From assembly GCF_003364215.1 (NCBI RefSeq), contig NZ_NXLU01000007.1, positions 1-64,000 of the forward strand: DNA of 64,000 nt. Direction: 5' to 3'. How positions within the stretch are numbered: the first letter of the stretch is position 1; every line of letters begins with the position of its first letter. A program made the translations under genes and the position numbers. The DNA comes from Helicobacter cholecystus (lineage in GTDB: Bacteria > Campylobacterota > Campylobacteria > Campylobacterales > Helicobacteraceae). The notes under the pieces are model-generated. The model was not told where the DNA came from, did not search any database, and was given only the letters and a program-made list of their open reading frames with translations. This document shows positions 8,318 through 16,631 of this stretch, one piece after another.

Positions 8318-9640
8318 ATGGTTGCAAATATGCTTCAGATCACACCTCAAGATAAGGTCCAGTCCAAAAAAGCAAAAGTGAAAAAAAATATAAATTTTGC
8401 AACACTTTTAAATGACAAGATAGAAAAAAAACAAAGAATTTCAAATGAAAATAAGGAGATTTTGTCCAAAAAGATTCAAAATCAAAAAGATAAAAAAGAT
8501 GTAAGATTTGAATTTACCCAAAAAACTTCAAAAGCTAAAAAATCTAAGTTTGAACAAACACAGACCATATCTCAAGAATTGGCTCTAATACCTGCAGATC
8601 AGACATTTACACTTAAAGAATCTCTCCCACACAAGGATCAGGCAAAAAAACTCAAATCAAGCAAAAAAATTACTCCTCCCCAAAGTACGCAGGAGCAACT
8701 TGCATTGCACACTTTTAAAAAAGCCCATTCTAAAAAATCTCTCACTCCTCTTAAAGAAGCTCTGCAAACCCCACTGCAATCTCAAAACCATGAGCAAAAA
8801 ACTTTGGGTGATATAGTGAAGCTTGCTGAGGGTCTCAATCTTGCAAAGCTCCAACTCAAAGAAGAAAAACCACAGAAACAAGAGAAAACTCCTCAATTAA
8901 ACAAGGAAGAAATTCCCAATCTTGCAAACAAAACAAATCAGACATCTCTATTGCAAACTTTACTTACAAAAGAGAAGGCTAAAACTCAAAAAACGCAAGA
9001 AATCTCTAAGAGTGAGTATAAATATATTGATAAAGGGGGAGATATCCCTCAATCTCAAGAATTACCTAAAGAACTAAAATTGAGAGATATTGGATTAAAT
9101 GATCTTCTTAAGATTGCATCTAAGGAGAAGTTAGAAACAAGTGAGGAGAAAATTATTCAAGAAGAGAAAAAAAGTGAAAAAACTCAAGATTTCTCCCTTA
9201 ATGAACTTAAAAGAGAAACACAATTTAAAATTGCTTCAAGCAAGGAAATGCTTACACAATTCTCTCAACGCATTAAAGAGGAGGTTTTAAACTATAAACC
9301 TCCATTTACAAAGCTTTCAATGGAACTTAATCCTGTAGAACTTGGAAAACTTGAAATTACAATTACCAAAAAGGGTAAAGAGCTTCAAATTAATGTCAAT
9401 GCCAATAATGCTCATGCACTTCAAACCTTTTTGCAAAATCAAAATGAGTTTAGAGCTACACTCTCAAATGCTGGATTTAATAATGTTGAACTTAATTTTT
9501 CACAGGGTGAAGGTAGGGGGAGCGGGAGTAGGTCTCAAGAACAAGAACAGCAAAAGAGGAACAAAAATAGCTTAGAGGAAACTATCACAGAGATTTCAGC
9601 TCTTGCAAGTATGGAAATCAAAATGGTTCAATACGCATAA
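8318..9640 (+). CDS. fliK: Flagellar hook-length control protein FliK
   Basis: FliK (440 aa) is exported through the flagellar type III apparatus, measures hook length and switches export specificity. The first 300 residues are Lys/Gln/Glu-rich, low-complexity and poorly conserved. The C-terminal domain (about residues 325-395) holds the family signature LSMELNPVELGKLEITITKK and is well conserved. I chose the ATG at 8318, with AAGGA six bases upstream, over the ATG at 8312. It heads the operon fliK-flgD-flgE2, the same order as H. pylori HP0906-HP0908. Confidence 0.9.
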   Translation: MVANMLQITPQDKVQSKKAKVKKNINFATLLNDKIEKKQRISNENKEILSKKIQNQKDKKDVRFEFTQKTSKAKKSKFEQTQTISQELALIPADQTFTLKESLPHKDQAKKLKSSKKITPPQSTQEQLALHTFKKAHSKKSLTPLKEALQTPLQSQNHEQKTLGDIVKLAEGLNLAKLQLKEEKPQKQEKTPQLNKEEIPNLANKTNQTSLLQTLLTKEKAKTQKTQEISKSEYKYIDKGGDIPQSQELPKELKLRDIGLNDLLKIASKEKLETSEEKIIQEEKKSEKTQDFSLNELKRETQFKIASSKEMLTQFSQRIKEEVLNYKPPFTKLSMELNPVELGKLEITITKKGKELQINVNANNAHALQTFLQNQNEFRATLSNAGFNNVELNFSQGEGRGSGSRSQEQEQQKRNKNSLEETITEISALASMEIKMVQYA

Positions 9641-9652
9641 AGAAGGATATTG

Positions 9653-10570
9653 ATGACAGAGGTATTAAACAATACAACACCCTCACAGGTTGTGCCTAGT
9701 ACGAGTGCATCCAAGACACAAAATGCACCCAAAAAAGAAGTTCAAAAAGATGCAGGGCAAACACTTGCAAAAATGACAGGACAAGATATTGCTCAGGCAC
9801 AAAAGAAAAAAAATCAGCGTAATATTAATGAGTTAGATAATGATGCATTTATGAAACTTTTCTTAGAGCAACTTAAAAATCAAGATCCAACAGCTCCAAT
9901 GGAGACAGATAAGATCATCACTCAAACTGCTCAACTCACACAAGTAGAGATGATGGAGCAAAATAAAAAGACAATGATGGAAGTTGCAGATGCAATGAAA
10001 TCTACAAAAGAGGTCAATGAAGAACTTAAAAAATTTCAAGAGGCCTTTAAAGAAAGTCTTGAAGGGTTAAATAAGGGAGTGGACAATGGAGCAAAGGCAA
10101 GTGATAATATGACTCAAATGGCATCATTTAATACTGTGGCAATGATTGGAAAAATTGCAGAAACAGATGTGTTTGGAATTGATTTGCAAGAAGGAGGAGA
10201 GGTAAAGTTTTCCCTTTATTTTGATGAGCCCATTGATATTTCTAAAGGACACCCAAGTGTTAATATTTTAGATAAAGATAATAATCTAGTCAACACAATT
10301 GATCTTACAGATAAAAATGGTCAAAGCGGGTATATTGAATTTACTTGGAATGGTGAGAAAAAAGGTGGGAAGAAAGCCCCAAGTGGAAGCTACAATATTA
10401 AAGCAGAATATAATTTAGATGAAAAAAATGGCAAATACCATGAATCAAGAATTGGAAGAGGGGAAGTGCAAAGCGTAATTTTCCAAGAGGGAAAGCCATT
10501 TTTAAGAATGGGAGAAATGATTGTGCCTATTGCTTCAGCTCTAGAATTTTATGAAAAGAGTGCAAAATGA
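9653..10570 (+). CDS. flgD: Flagellar hook capping/scaffold protein FlgD
   Basis: FlgD (305 aa) caps the growing hook and helps FlgE subunits assemble. The N-terminal signature DNDAFMKLFLEQLKNQDPTA (about residue 60) is the standard FlgD export and assembly region. A beta-rich FLN-type domain (about 190-285) follows, including KAPSGSYNIKAEY. The ATG at 9653 is placed 5-6 bases after AGAAGGAT; a TTG lies one codon earlier. It sits 12 bases after fliK, and its stop overlaps the flgE2 start (ATGA). Confidence 0.95.
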   Translation: MTEVLNNTTPSQVVPSTSASKTQNAPKKEVQKDAGQTLAKMTGQDIAQAQKKKNQRNINELDNDAFMKLFLEQLKNQDPTAPMETDKIITQTAQLTQVEMMEQNKKTMMEVADAMKSTKEVNEELKKFQEAFKESLEGLNKGVDNGAKASDNMTQMASFNTVAMIGKIAETDVFGIDLQEGGEVKFSLYFDEPIDISKGHPSVNILDKDNNLVNTIDLTDKNGQSGYIEFTWNGEKKGGKKAPSGSYNIKAEYNLDEKNGKYHESRIGRGEVQSVIFQEGKPFLRMGEMIVPIASALEFYEKSAK

Positions 10571-12753
10571 ATAATACACTGTTAAGTTCATATAGTGGGA
10601 TTAAAACCCATCAGTTTGGGATTGATAGCATTTCAAATAATATTGCTAATGTTAATACAACAGGATATCGTGAAAGTCGCCCAGAGTTTGAAACACTGCT
10701 TTCAGTAAGACCCAATACTGCTTCTAGTAGTCCAACATCAAATGATATTAATTTAGGAGTGAGTGCAAGCTCGAATGCATATTCAACAAAAAGTGGAAGC
10801 TATCGAGTGAGCGATGGTGAATTTCATATGGCATACCAAGGAAAGGGTTGGTTTGTTGTAGGAGAAAAAAGTGATGGAGAGATGAGTGTCAGTGAGGGTA
10901 AACTCTCTGCCAAACAAAATAATTTTTTTACGCGAGATGGGAGTTTTGGAAAGGATTATGCGGGTTATTTGGTTAATTCCAATGGCTATTATGTTTATGG
11001 TGTAAATCTTGGAAAAATCAAGGATAATACTTTTAATTCTACAAGCAAAGAAGAGGATATAAAAGGGCTTTCCTCTACAAAGCTTGAGCCTCTACAAATC
11101 CCACAAGATTTATATTTTAAGCCTTTGCAAACCAATAGGGTTGATTTAGCAATTAATTTAAACAAAACGCAAAATCCAGTGAATGCTTATAAAGCTTTCT
11201 CTCAAGATGAAAAACTTGATGAGCAAAAAATTTTTGATAGTGATGTTAATATTTTCTTTGCCAACCAAAAGTCTTTAGATTCTCTTATTAACAATGAGGC
11301 AACAATTGAATTGACTGATCCAAAGGGTGAGAGTAAAAAATACACCTTTACTTATGGAGATGAGGGGGGAAAAAATCAATTCAGAACAATTGGTGAGCTT
11401 AAAAAACTGATTAAAGATAATACAGGTTTAGATCTTAATCTTTATATAGATAAGCAATCAGGTTCTGAACCTTCTATTTCTCTTTCACTCTCAAGCACAA
11501 CTCTTGCACAAGGCACACTTAAGACAAGTGGGAGTTTTTTTGACTCACTTGGAATGTCTACAGTTAAAGAGGGGATAGATAGAGTGGCACCAGCTTATTC
11601 TCCCGTGCAAACTTATGAGCCCAATGAGCTTGTTACCTATCTTGGAATTGTATTTAGAAAAACAGGGGGAAGTGGAAGTGAAAATCCTTTAAATGGAGGT
11701 TGGGAAGTTGCAGATACAAGCAGTGTTCCTACTTTTGATCCTCAAAAGCAATACAAAGCAGGGGAAGTTGTCAATAGGGATGGAAATATCTATATGATGG
11801 ATGAAAATAATCAATTCCTTAAAATTGCACAAGATACAGCCTATGAGATTCCTACTTTTGATCCTCAAAAGCAATATGGGGCTAATACAGTTATCAAATA
11901 TAATGATAAACTTTATCAAAGAGTGGGAAGCACAGGGAATTCTAATCCTGCAGAAGATCAAGCAGGATGGAAGCCTATCAGTATTGGCAATATCATTTCT
12001 AAAGAATTAGAAGTGCCACATTATCAAAGTAATGTTGACGTCTTTGATGCTGATGGAAAAAAATATAGACTTGTGAGTGATTATTATCTTACACAAGGTT
12101 TTAATTCTGCTGATAAAAGCAATCAAAGCTGGGATGTCTATAGTTCTGTGATTGATATTGCTAGTGGGAATAAGGCTGGAGAGGTGAGTAAACATACAAT
12201 TGTTTTTGATCAAAATAATCAACCCATTGCTCCAGAGGTAGAGATAGCTTTTAAGGATGAAAAGATTATTTATAATCTTGCAGGAGTCACAGAGAGAAAA
12301 AGCTCCAATGAGCTTTATGCTCCCTCTGAAATTGTTTTAAGTGAGCAAGATGGAAATCCTGCTGGAGTATTGGAGAATACAAGTATTGATGATGATGGTG
12401 TCATTTTTCTTAAATTTAGTAATGGCAGACAAGAGGCAATGGGGCGAATTGGGGTTATGGCATTTACTAATGATCAAGGATTGAGTAAAGTAGGAGGGAA
12501 TCTTTATGGTTTAGAGAGTACGCTTGTAGGGGGAGAGAAAATGCTCAGAAGTGGGAAGCCAATTTTAGGATGGGATGAGAATGGAAAACTTAAATTTGGG
12601 GCGATTAAGCATCATTATCTTGAAACAAGCAATGTGGATGTAGGAAGTGCACTCACAGAGCTTATTTTAATGCAAAGGGGGTATTCAATGAATGCAAAGA
12701 GCTTCACTGCAGGTGATGAGATGATTAAAGAGGCAATTAATCTTAAGAAATAA
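10567..12753 (+). CDS. flgE2: Second flagellar hook protein (FlgE2) with inserted carbohydrate-binding-like modules
   Basis: This 728-aa protein has the hook/rod N-terminus (SSYSGIKTHQFGIDSISNNI, with ANVNTTGY just after) and the matching C-terminal coiled-coil segment (ALTELILMQRGYSMNAKSF). It is the counterpart of H. pylori HP0908, a FlgE-like protein distinct from the main hook FlgE, which is not in this window. The middle holds three consecutive modules at about residues 346-383, 388-425 and 429-473. The first and third have the pattern Y-x(3-4)-V-x-Y-x(4)-Y/F ... NP ... W typical of chitin-binding CBM5/12 domains. Modules 2 and 3 share an almost exact 28-base repeat. The modules probably extend outward from the hook surface. 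Confidence 0.85.
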   Translation: MNNTLLSSYSGIKTHQFGIDSISNNIANVNTTGYRESRPEFETLLSVRPNTASSSPTSNDINLGVSASSNAYSTKSGSYRVSDGEFHMAYQGKGWFVVGEKSDGEMSVSEGKLSAKQNNFFTRDGSFGKDYAGYLVNSNGYYVYGVNLGKIKDNTFNSTSKEEDIKGLSSTKLEPLQIPQDLYFKPLQTNRVDLAINLNKTQNPVNAYKAFSQDEKLDEQKIFDSDVNIFFANQKSLDSLINNEATIELTDPKGESKKYTFTYGDEGGKNQFRTIGELKKLIKDNTGLDLNLYIDKQSGSEPSISLSLSSTTLAQGTLKTSGSFFDSLGMSTVKEGIDRVAPAYSPVQTYEPNELVTYLGIVFRKTGGSGSENPLNGGWEVADTSSVPTFDPQKQYKAGEVVNRDGNIYMMDENNQFLKIAQDTAYEIPTFDPQKQYGANTVIKYNDKLYQRVGSTGNSNPAEDQAGWKPISIGNIISKELEVPHYQSNVDVFDADGKKYRLVSDYYLTQGFNSADKSNQSWDVYSSVIDIASGNKAGEVSKHTIVFDQNNQPIAPEVEIAFKDEKIIYNLAGVTERKSSNELYAPSEIVLSEQDGNPAGVLENTSIDDDGVIFLKFSNGRQEAMGRIGVMAFTNDQGLSKVGGNLYGLESTLVGGEKMLRSGKPILGWDENGKLKFGAIKHHYLETSNVDVGSALTELILMQRGYSMNAKSFTAGDEMIKEAINLKK
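11726..11753 (+). repeat. Direct repeat, copy 1 (flgE2 modules)
   Basis: These 28 bases recur exactly at 11849-11876, 123 bases (41 codons) away. Both copies encode the module start PTFDPQKQY in the same frame. This indicates in-frame duplication of a 41-residue unit within flgE2. Confidence 0.9.
11849..11876 (+). repeat. Direct repeat, copy 2 (flgE2 modules)
   Basis: This is an exact copy of 11726-11753, at the start of the third module. Sequence beyond the 28 bases has diverged between the two units, so the identity may reflect later gene conversion or selection on this segment. Confidence 0.9.
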
Positions 12754-12757
12754 TTTT

Positions 12758-13960
12758 TTAAGAAACCTCTTTAGTGCATTTCTCTAGGATCTTTTTTAAT
12801 CTCCCAAAGCCTTCAGCAATCTCTTCATCACTGATTAATAGGGGTGGGAGAAATCTTATTACATTCCTACCTGAGCGCAAAAGCACAAGTCCATGATTTA
12901 GGCTTTCAGAAACAATATACTTTTGAATTTCTTCATTTTGAGCTTGAAGCCCTAGCATTAATCCCATTCCTACTTTTTGAGAAAAAAGTTGAGGATAGTG
13001 ATTGAATACTTCATCTAAAAATAGATGAAAGGTTTTAATTGTTTTTTGAATGTTTTCATATTCTTCGCTTAAGATTTCAAGCACACTTAACCCTGCTTGA
13101 CTGCTTAAGTAATTTCCCCCAAAAGTACTTCCATGATCTCCTGCTTGAAATATGTCTTTATGCTTGCTTAGTACCGCACCAATAGGTACTCCACCCCCCA
13201 AACCTTTGGCAGTAGTGATAATATCTGGAGTAATATCATAAATATTACTAGCAAAGAATTTTCCACTGCGATAAATTCCACTTTGCACCTCATCAACGAT
13301 GAGCAAAATCTCCCTTTCATGCAAGAAAGCCCAAAGCTTTTGAACTTCATCTTTGGGCAGTGCATAAATTCCACCCTCACCCTGAATGAGTTCAATCATT
13401 ACAGCGCAAGTTTCCTTATCGATAAGCTTATAGATTTCCTGTAGATTTTTTGCTCTAATAAATCCTTGTATGTAGGGAGAGAAATAGGGAGGATGAAATT
13501 TATCTTGTCCTGTGGCTGCAAGTGTTGCAAGAGTGCGCCCATGAAAACTAGCTTCTAAAGTAATGATTTTGTAGCGTTTTTTCTCAAAGCGAGTTTGACC
13601 ATATTTTCTAGCTAATTTGATTGCACCCTCATTGGCCTCCGCTCCCGAGTTTGCAAAAAAGACTTGCATATCATAACCGCTAAGCTCGACAAGTTTTTTT
13701 GCCAAAAGGGCTTGAGTGGGATTATAAAAAAGATTTGAAGTATGAAGCAAGGTATGAGCTTGATTGCATAGTGCTTGGATGTATTTGGGATGATTGTATC
13801 CTATACTACACACCCCAATACCACTAGAGAAATCGATATATTCTCTTCCTTGTGTATCATAGAGTTTTGAACCCTCTCCTTTCACAAATGCAATATCTGA
13901 TGGTGCATAGGTTTTAAGCAGAAAGTCTTGACTGATCTTTTTGGTCTCTTGGAAATTCAT
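12758..13960 (-). CDS. argD: Acetylornithine aminotransferase ArgD
   Basis: This 400-aa class III PLP enzyme converts N-acetylglutamate semialdehyde to N-acetylornithine, and often also acts on succinyl-diaminopimelate in the lysine pathway. The PLP lysine is in TTAKGLGGGVPIGAVL, and the cofactor-binding segments SGAEANEGAIKLAR and VDEVQSG are present. A strong Shine-Dalgarno GGAGGG precedes the ATG at 13960. It is convergent with flgE2 and divergent from the MBL hydrolase gene. It completes a step next to ArgJ in the arginine pathway. Confidence 0.93.
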   Translation of the reverse strand: MNFQETKKISQDFLLKTYAPSDIAFVKGEGSKLYDTQGREYIDFSSGIGVCSIGYNHPKYIQALCNQAHTLLHTSNLFYNPTQALLAKKLVELSGYDMQVFFANSGAEANEGAIKLARKYGQTRFEKKRYKIITLEASFHGRTLATLAATGQDKFHPPYFSPYIQGFIRAKNLQEIYKLIDKETCAVMIELIQGEGGIYALPKDEVQKLWAFLHEREILLIVDEVQSGIYRSGKFFASNIYDITPDIITTAKGLGGGVPIGAVLSKHKDIFQAGDHGSTFGGNYLSSQAGLSVLEILSEEYENIQKTIKTFHLFLDEVFNHYPQLFSQKVGMGLMLGLQAQNEEIQKYIVSESLNHGLVLLRSGRNVIRFLPPLLISDEEIAEGFGRLKKILEKCTKEVS

Positions 13961-14018
13961 ATACTCCCTCCAAAAAAGTTTATATAATTATTCTATCAAT
14001 AAATTTATAAGGAAGTTT

Positions 14019-14624
14019 ATGGAAATTTTAAAGCATCCCTTTGGAGAATATCAGACCAATTGTTATATTTTAAAATTTCCTCAAGGTGAGCTAATTATTG
14101 ATGCAGGAATAGGAGCAAGTGATTGGGTGAGGGCAGAATGTAAAAATCCTTTAGCACTTCTTAATACTCATGGGCATTTTGATCATATTTGGAGTAATGC
14201 CTCTATTGTAAAAGCTTTTCCTCAAATCCCTTTGATTTGCCATCTTAATGATGCTTTTATGCTGGAGAATGATTGCTTTGAATTGGGTCTTACTCCTAGT
14301 ATTCCTACTCAACTCATTAACACACAAAAAGGGAGTGAGGAAATTCAAATTGCGGGCATACAAATTATTTTTCATCATTTTCCCGGACATACTCCAGGGT
14401 GCTGTATGATTGAGATAGATTCTCATCTTTTTAGTGGAGACTTTATTTTTTATCGTTGCATTGGAAGATATGATTTTATATACAGTAGCCCAAGTGATAT
14501 GAAAGAGAGTTTGCAGAAATTCAAAAGCTTTCAGAGAGATTTGCCCATTCATCCAGGGCATGGAGAGGATACCACTGTGGCAAGTGAACAAAAACACCTT
14601 GATGTGTGGATTGCTCGAATCTAA
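14019..14624 (+). CDS. MBL-fold metallo-hydrolase (glyoxalase II-like)
   Basis: The 201-aa protein has the full metallo-beta-lactamase-fold metal set: THGHFDH, HTPG, SGD and HPGHG. This is the short, YcbL/glyoxalase II-like form without the C-terminal helical domain of true glyoxalase II. I chose the ATG at 14019, which follows AAGGAAG; a longer frame upstream overlaps the argD promoter region. It is followed by thiF after 14 bases, an order I recall from H. pylori HP0813-HP0814. The substrate is unknown. Confidence 0.88.
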   Translation: MEILKHPFGEYQTNCYILKFPQGELIIDAGIGASDWVRAECKNPLALLNTHGHFDHIWSNASIVKAFPQIPLICHLNDAFMLENDCFELGLTPSIPTQLINTQKGSEEIQIAGIQIIFHHFPGHTPGCCMIEIDSHLFSGDFIFYRCIGRYDFIYSSPSDMKESLQKFKSFQRDLPIHPGHGEDTTVASEQKHLDVWIARI

Positions 14625-14638
14625 AACAAGGAGGAAGT

Positions 14639-15412
14639 ATGCTAAGCCAAGAAGAAAAAGTGCGTTATTCTCGTCATCTTATGCTTGATGATGTGGGAGA
14701 AGAGGGGCAAGAGAAAATCAAAAAGGGAAGTGTATTGATTATTGGGTGTGGGGCCTTGGGATCACCTAATGCATTGTATTTAGCAGGAGCGGGGATAGGA
14801 AAGATTGGTTTAGTTGATGATGATGCAGTAGATATAAGCAATTTGCATCGTCAAGTGATGTACCGCACAAGTGACATTGGCATTTCTAAGACCCAAAGTG
14901 CAAAAAATGCAATTTTTGCTCTTAATCCTAGTGTTGAGGTAGAAATTCATTCAACACGTTTTAATATAGATAATGCCTTTGATTTAATTATGGGGTATGA
15001 TTTTATTATTGATGCAAGTGATAATTTTGTGACTAAATTTTTAGTCAATCAAGCTTGTGTTTTAGCCCAAAAACCTTATGCACATGCAGGAATTGTCCGC
15101 TATATGGGGCAGAGTATGACTTACTATCCTGATTGTGTATGCTTGGGATGTCTTTTTCCAACACCTCCAAAAGATGCAAGTCTTTATAAGATGGGTTTAT
15201 TTGGAACCCTTACAGGGATTTTAGGATCAATCCAAGCAAGTGAAGCACTTAAATATTTTACAGGAGTGGGCACACCTTTAACCAATTCACTTCTTAATCT
15301 TGATATTTCAAATATGACTTTTAGAAAAGTTAAAATTACAAAAAATCCTGACTGCCCAGTTTGTGGTAAACATTCAAGCAAGGAGCTTACTCCTCTCTCA
15401 TGCAACTCCTAA
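14639..15412 (+). CDS. E1-like adenylyltransferase of the ThiF/MoeB/HesA family
   Basis: This 257-aa protein adenylates the C-terminal glycine of a ubiquitin-like sulfur carrier such as ThiS or MoaD. The ATP loop GCGALG is at residues 36-41, followed by DDDAVDISNLHRQ and DASDNF. A structural zinc site is formed by C168-x2-C171 and C239-x2-C242. The cysteine that often follows the PPxxAS stretch in ThiF and MoeB is absent here (SLYKMG at about 181-186), so thioester formation at that position is not possible. A near-perfect Shine-Dalgarno AAGGAGGA fixes the start. It overlaps the JAMM gene by 13 bases. ThiF versus MoeB cannot be decided from sequence alone. Confidence 0.9.
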   Translation: MLSQEEKVRYSRHLMLDDVGEEGQEKIKKGSVLIIGCGALGSPNALYLAGAGIGKIGLVDDDAVDISNLHRQVMYRTSDIGISKTQSAKNAIFALNPSVEVEIHSTRFNIDNAFDLIMGYDFIIDASDNFVTKFLVNQACVLAQKPYAHAGIVRYMGQSMTYYPDCVCLGCLFPTPPKDASLYKMGLFGTLTGILGSIQASEALKYFTGVGTPLTNSLLNLDISNMTFRKVKITKNPDCPVCGKHSSKELTPLSCNS

Positions 15413-15822
15413 TCCCTTCTTTACTTTGGGAGAAACTCCTCTTTCAGGCACAAAGTCAAGCACCTAGAGAGTGTTGTGGATATTTGCTAGGAGAGAGAAA
15501 GGGGGAGGATAACATTCTCATAGAGATTTTTCCTATGAAAAATATTCATTCTTCACCTTGTAAATATTTCTCTTTCTCTCCTTATGAGCAACTTAGAGTT
15601 TTAAAGGAATTTTCGTATTTGCAAATTATTGGTATATATCATTCTCACCCTCATTCCAAACCTATTGCTAGTCAAGAAGATCAAGCATATATGTTTTTTC
15701 ACACTTACAGTAATTTAATTATTTCACTTAAAGAAGGAATATCTTTTGCTTCCTATCGTAAAATAAAAGAAAAACTCTATCAAGAAAAAGTGGTTTTTCT
15801 AACGCACTTTAAGTATAATTAA
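15400..15822 (+). CDS. JAMM/MPN+ metallo-isopeptidase (Mec+/Mov34-like)
   Basis: This 140-aa single-domain protein carries the complete JAMM zinc signature: Glu24, then H81-S-H83-x7-S91-x2-D94. Bacterial members such as Mec+ cleave peptides or amino acids from the C-terminal GG of ubiquitin-like sulfur carriers. It overlaps the E1-like gene by 13 bases, so the two are translationally coupled and probably act on the same carrier. No ThiS, MoaD or CysO-like small protein is encoded in the window. motA follows after 29 bases. Confidence 0.85.
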   Translation: MQLLIPSLLWEKLLFQAQSQAPRECCGYLLGERKGEDNILIEIFPMKNIHSSPCKYFSFSPYEQLRVLKEFSYLQIIGIYHSHPHSKPIASQEDQAYMFFHTYSNLIISLKEGISFASYRKIKEKLYQEKVVFLTHFKYN

Positions 15823-15851
15823 TGCCTTTTTAGTTTTTATAAGGTAAAAGA

Positions 15852-16622
15852 ATGGATTTATCAACGATTTTAGGTATGGTTTTAGCTGTTGTAAGTATTT
15901 CTGTTGGAGATATTTTAGAGGGAGGAAATCCTTTACATATTATCCACCTCAGCTCTGTTCTTATCGTGATTCCAACAGCATTGTTTTCAGCGATGACAGG
16001 AACAAATTCTAAGTATATTAAAGCTGCTTGGAAAGAGGTAAAAATGGTTTTTGTAGGCTCTCCTGTAAATCTTCCAGAAAAAATTAAACTTCTTGTTGAA
16101 TTTTCTACAATTGCAAGAAAAGATGGAGTTTTGGGACTTGAAGCAAGAGTCGCCCAGCTTGATGATGATTTTATGCGAGAAGCACTTTCAAAGATTATTG
16201 ATGGAATGGATGCCCATGCTGTAAAAGAAGATATGGAAGTTCAAATTGAGCAAATTGAAGAATATTACCATGGGGCAGGGCATTATTGGATTTTAGCTGG
16301 TGAGTCTTGTCCAGTATTTGGACTTGTTGGAGCGGTTATGGGTCTTATGCTTGCTTTGCAATTGTTGGATAATCCTGCAAAAATGGCTGCAGGAATTGCT
16401 GGTGCATTTACCGCAACAGTTACAGGAATTATGGGTGCTTATGCGATCTTTGGTCCTTGGGGAAATAAAATGATTGCAAAAAGTAAGGATATTGTTAAAG
16501 AAAAGGAAATGATTTTAGAGGGTGTGGTTGGGATTGCCAATGGGGATAACCCAAGAAATCTAGAATCTAAACTCTTTGGTTTCCTTGATCCAAGTCAGCC
16601 AAAAATTTCACAATTTAATTAA
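15852..16622 (+). CDS. motA: Flagellar motor stator protein MotA
   Basis: MotA (256 aa) forms, with MotB, the inner-membrane proton channel that powers flagellar rotation. Four membrane segments are visible (about residues 5-22, 30-48, 150-172, 182-203). PVFGLVGAVMGLM and GAFTATVTGIMGAY are characteristic of the third and fourth helices. The cytoplasmic loop between helices 2 and 3 contains the rotor-interacting region. It is 9 bases upstream of motB. Confidence 0.97.
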   Translation: MDLSTILGMVLAVVSISVGDILEGGNPLHIIHLSSVLIVIPTALFSAMTGTNSKYIKAAWKEVKMVFVGSPVNLPEKIKLLVEFSTIARKDGVLGLEARVAQLDDDFMREALSKIIDGMDAHAVKEDMEVQIEQIEEYYHGAGHYWILAGESCPVFGLVGAVMGLMLALQLLDNPAKMAAGIAGAFTATVTGIMGAYAIFGPWGNKMIAKSKDIVKEKEMILEGVVGIANGDNPRNLESKLFGFLDPSQPKISQFN

Positions 16623-16631
16623 GGAGAGAAA

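Noticed and set aside
11689-12222. Open frames antisense to flgE2
   Set aside because: They mirror the repeated module sequence, lack ribosome binding sites and show no recognisable protein pattern.
14639-15822. E1 plus JAMM as a Bil-type or CBASS-linked antiphage ubiquitin-like system
   Set aside because: Those systems also encode a ubiquitin-like protein and an E2-like protein in the same operon. None is present here, and the MBL-thiF-motAB order is a housekeeping arrangement.
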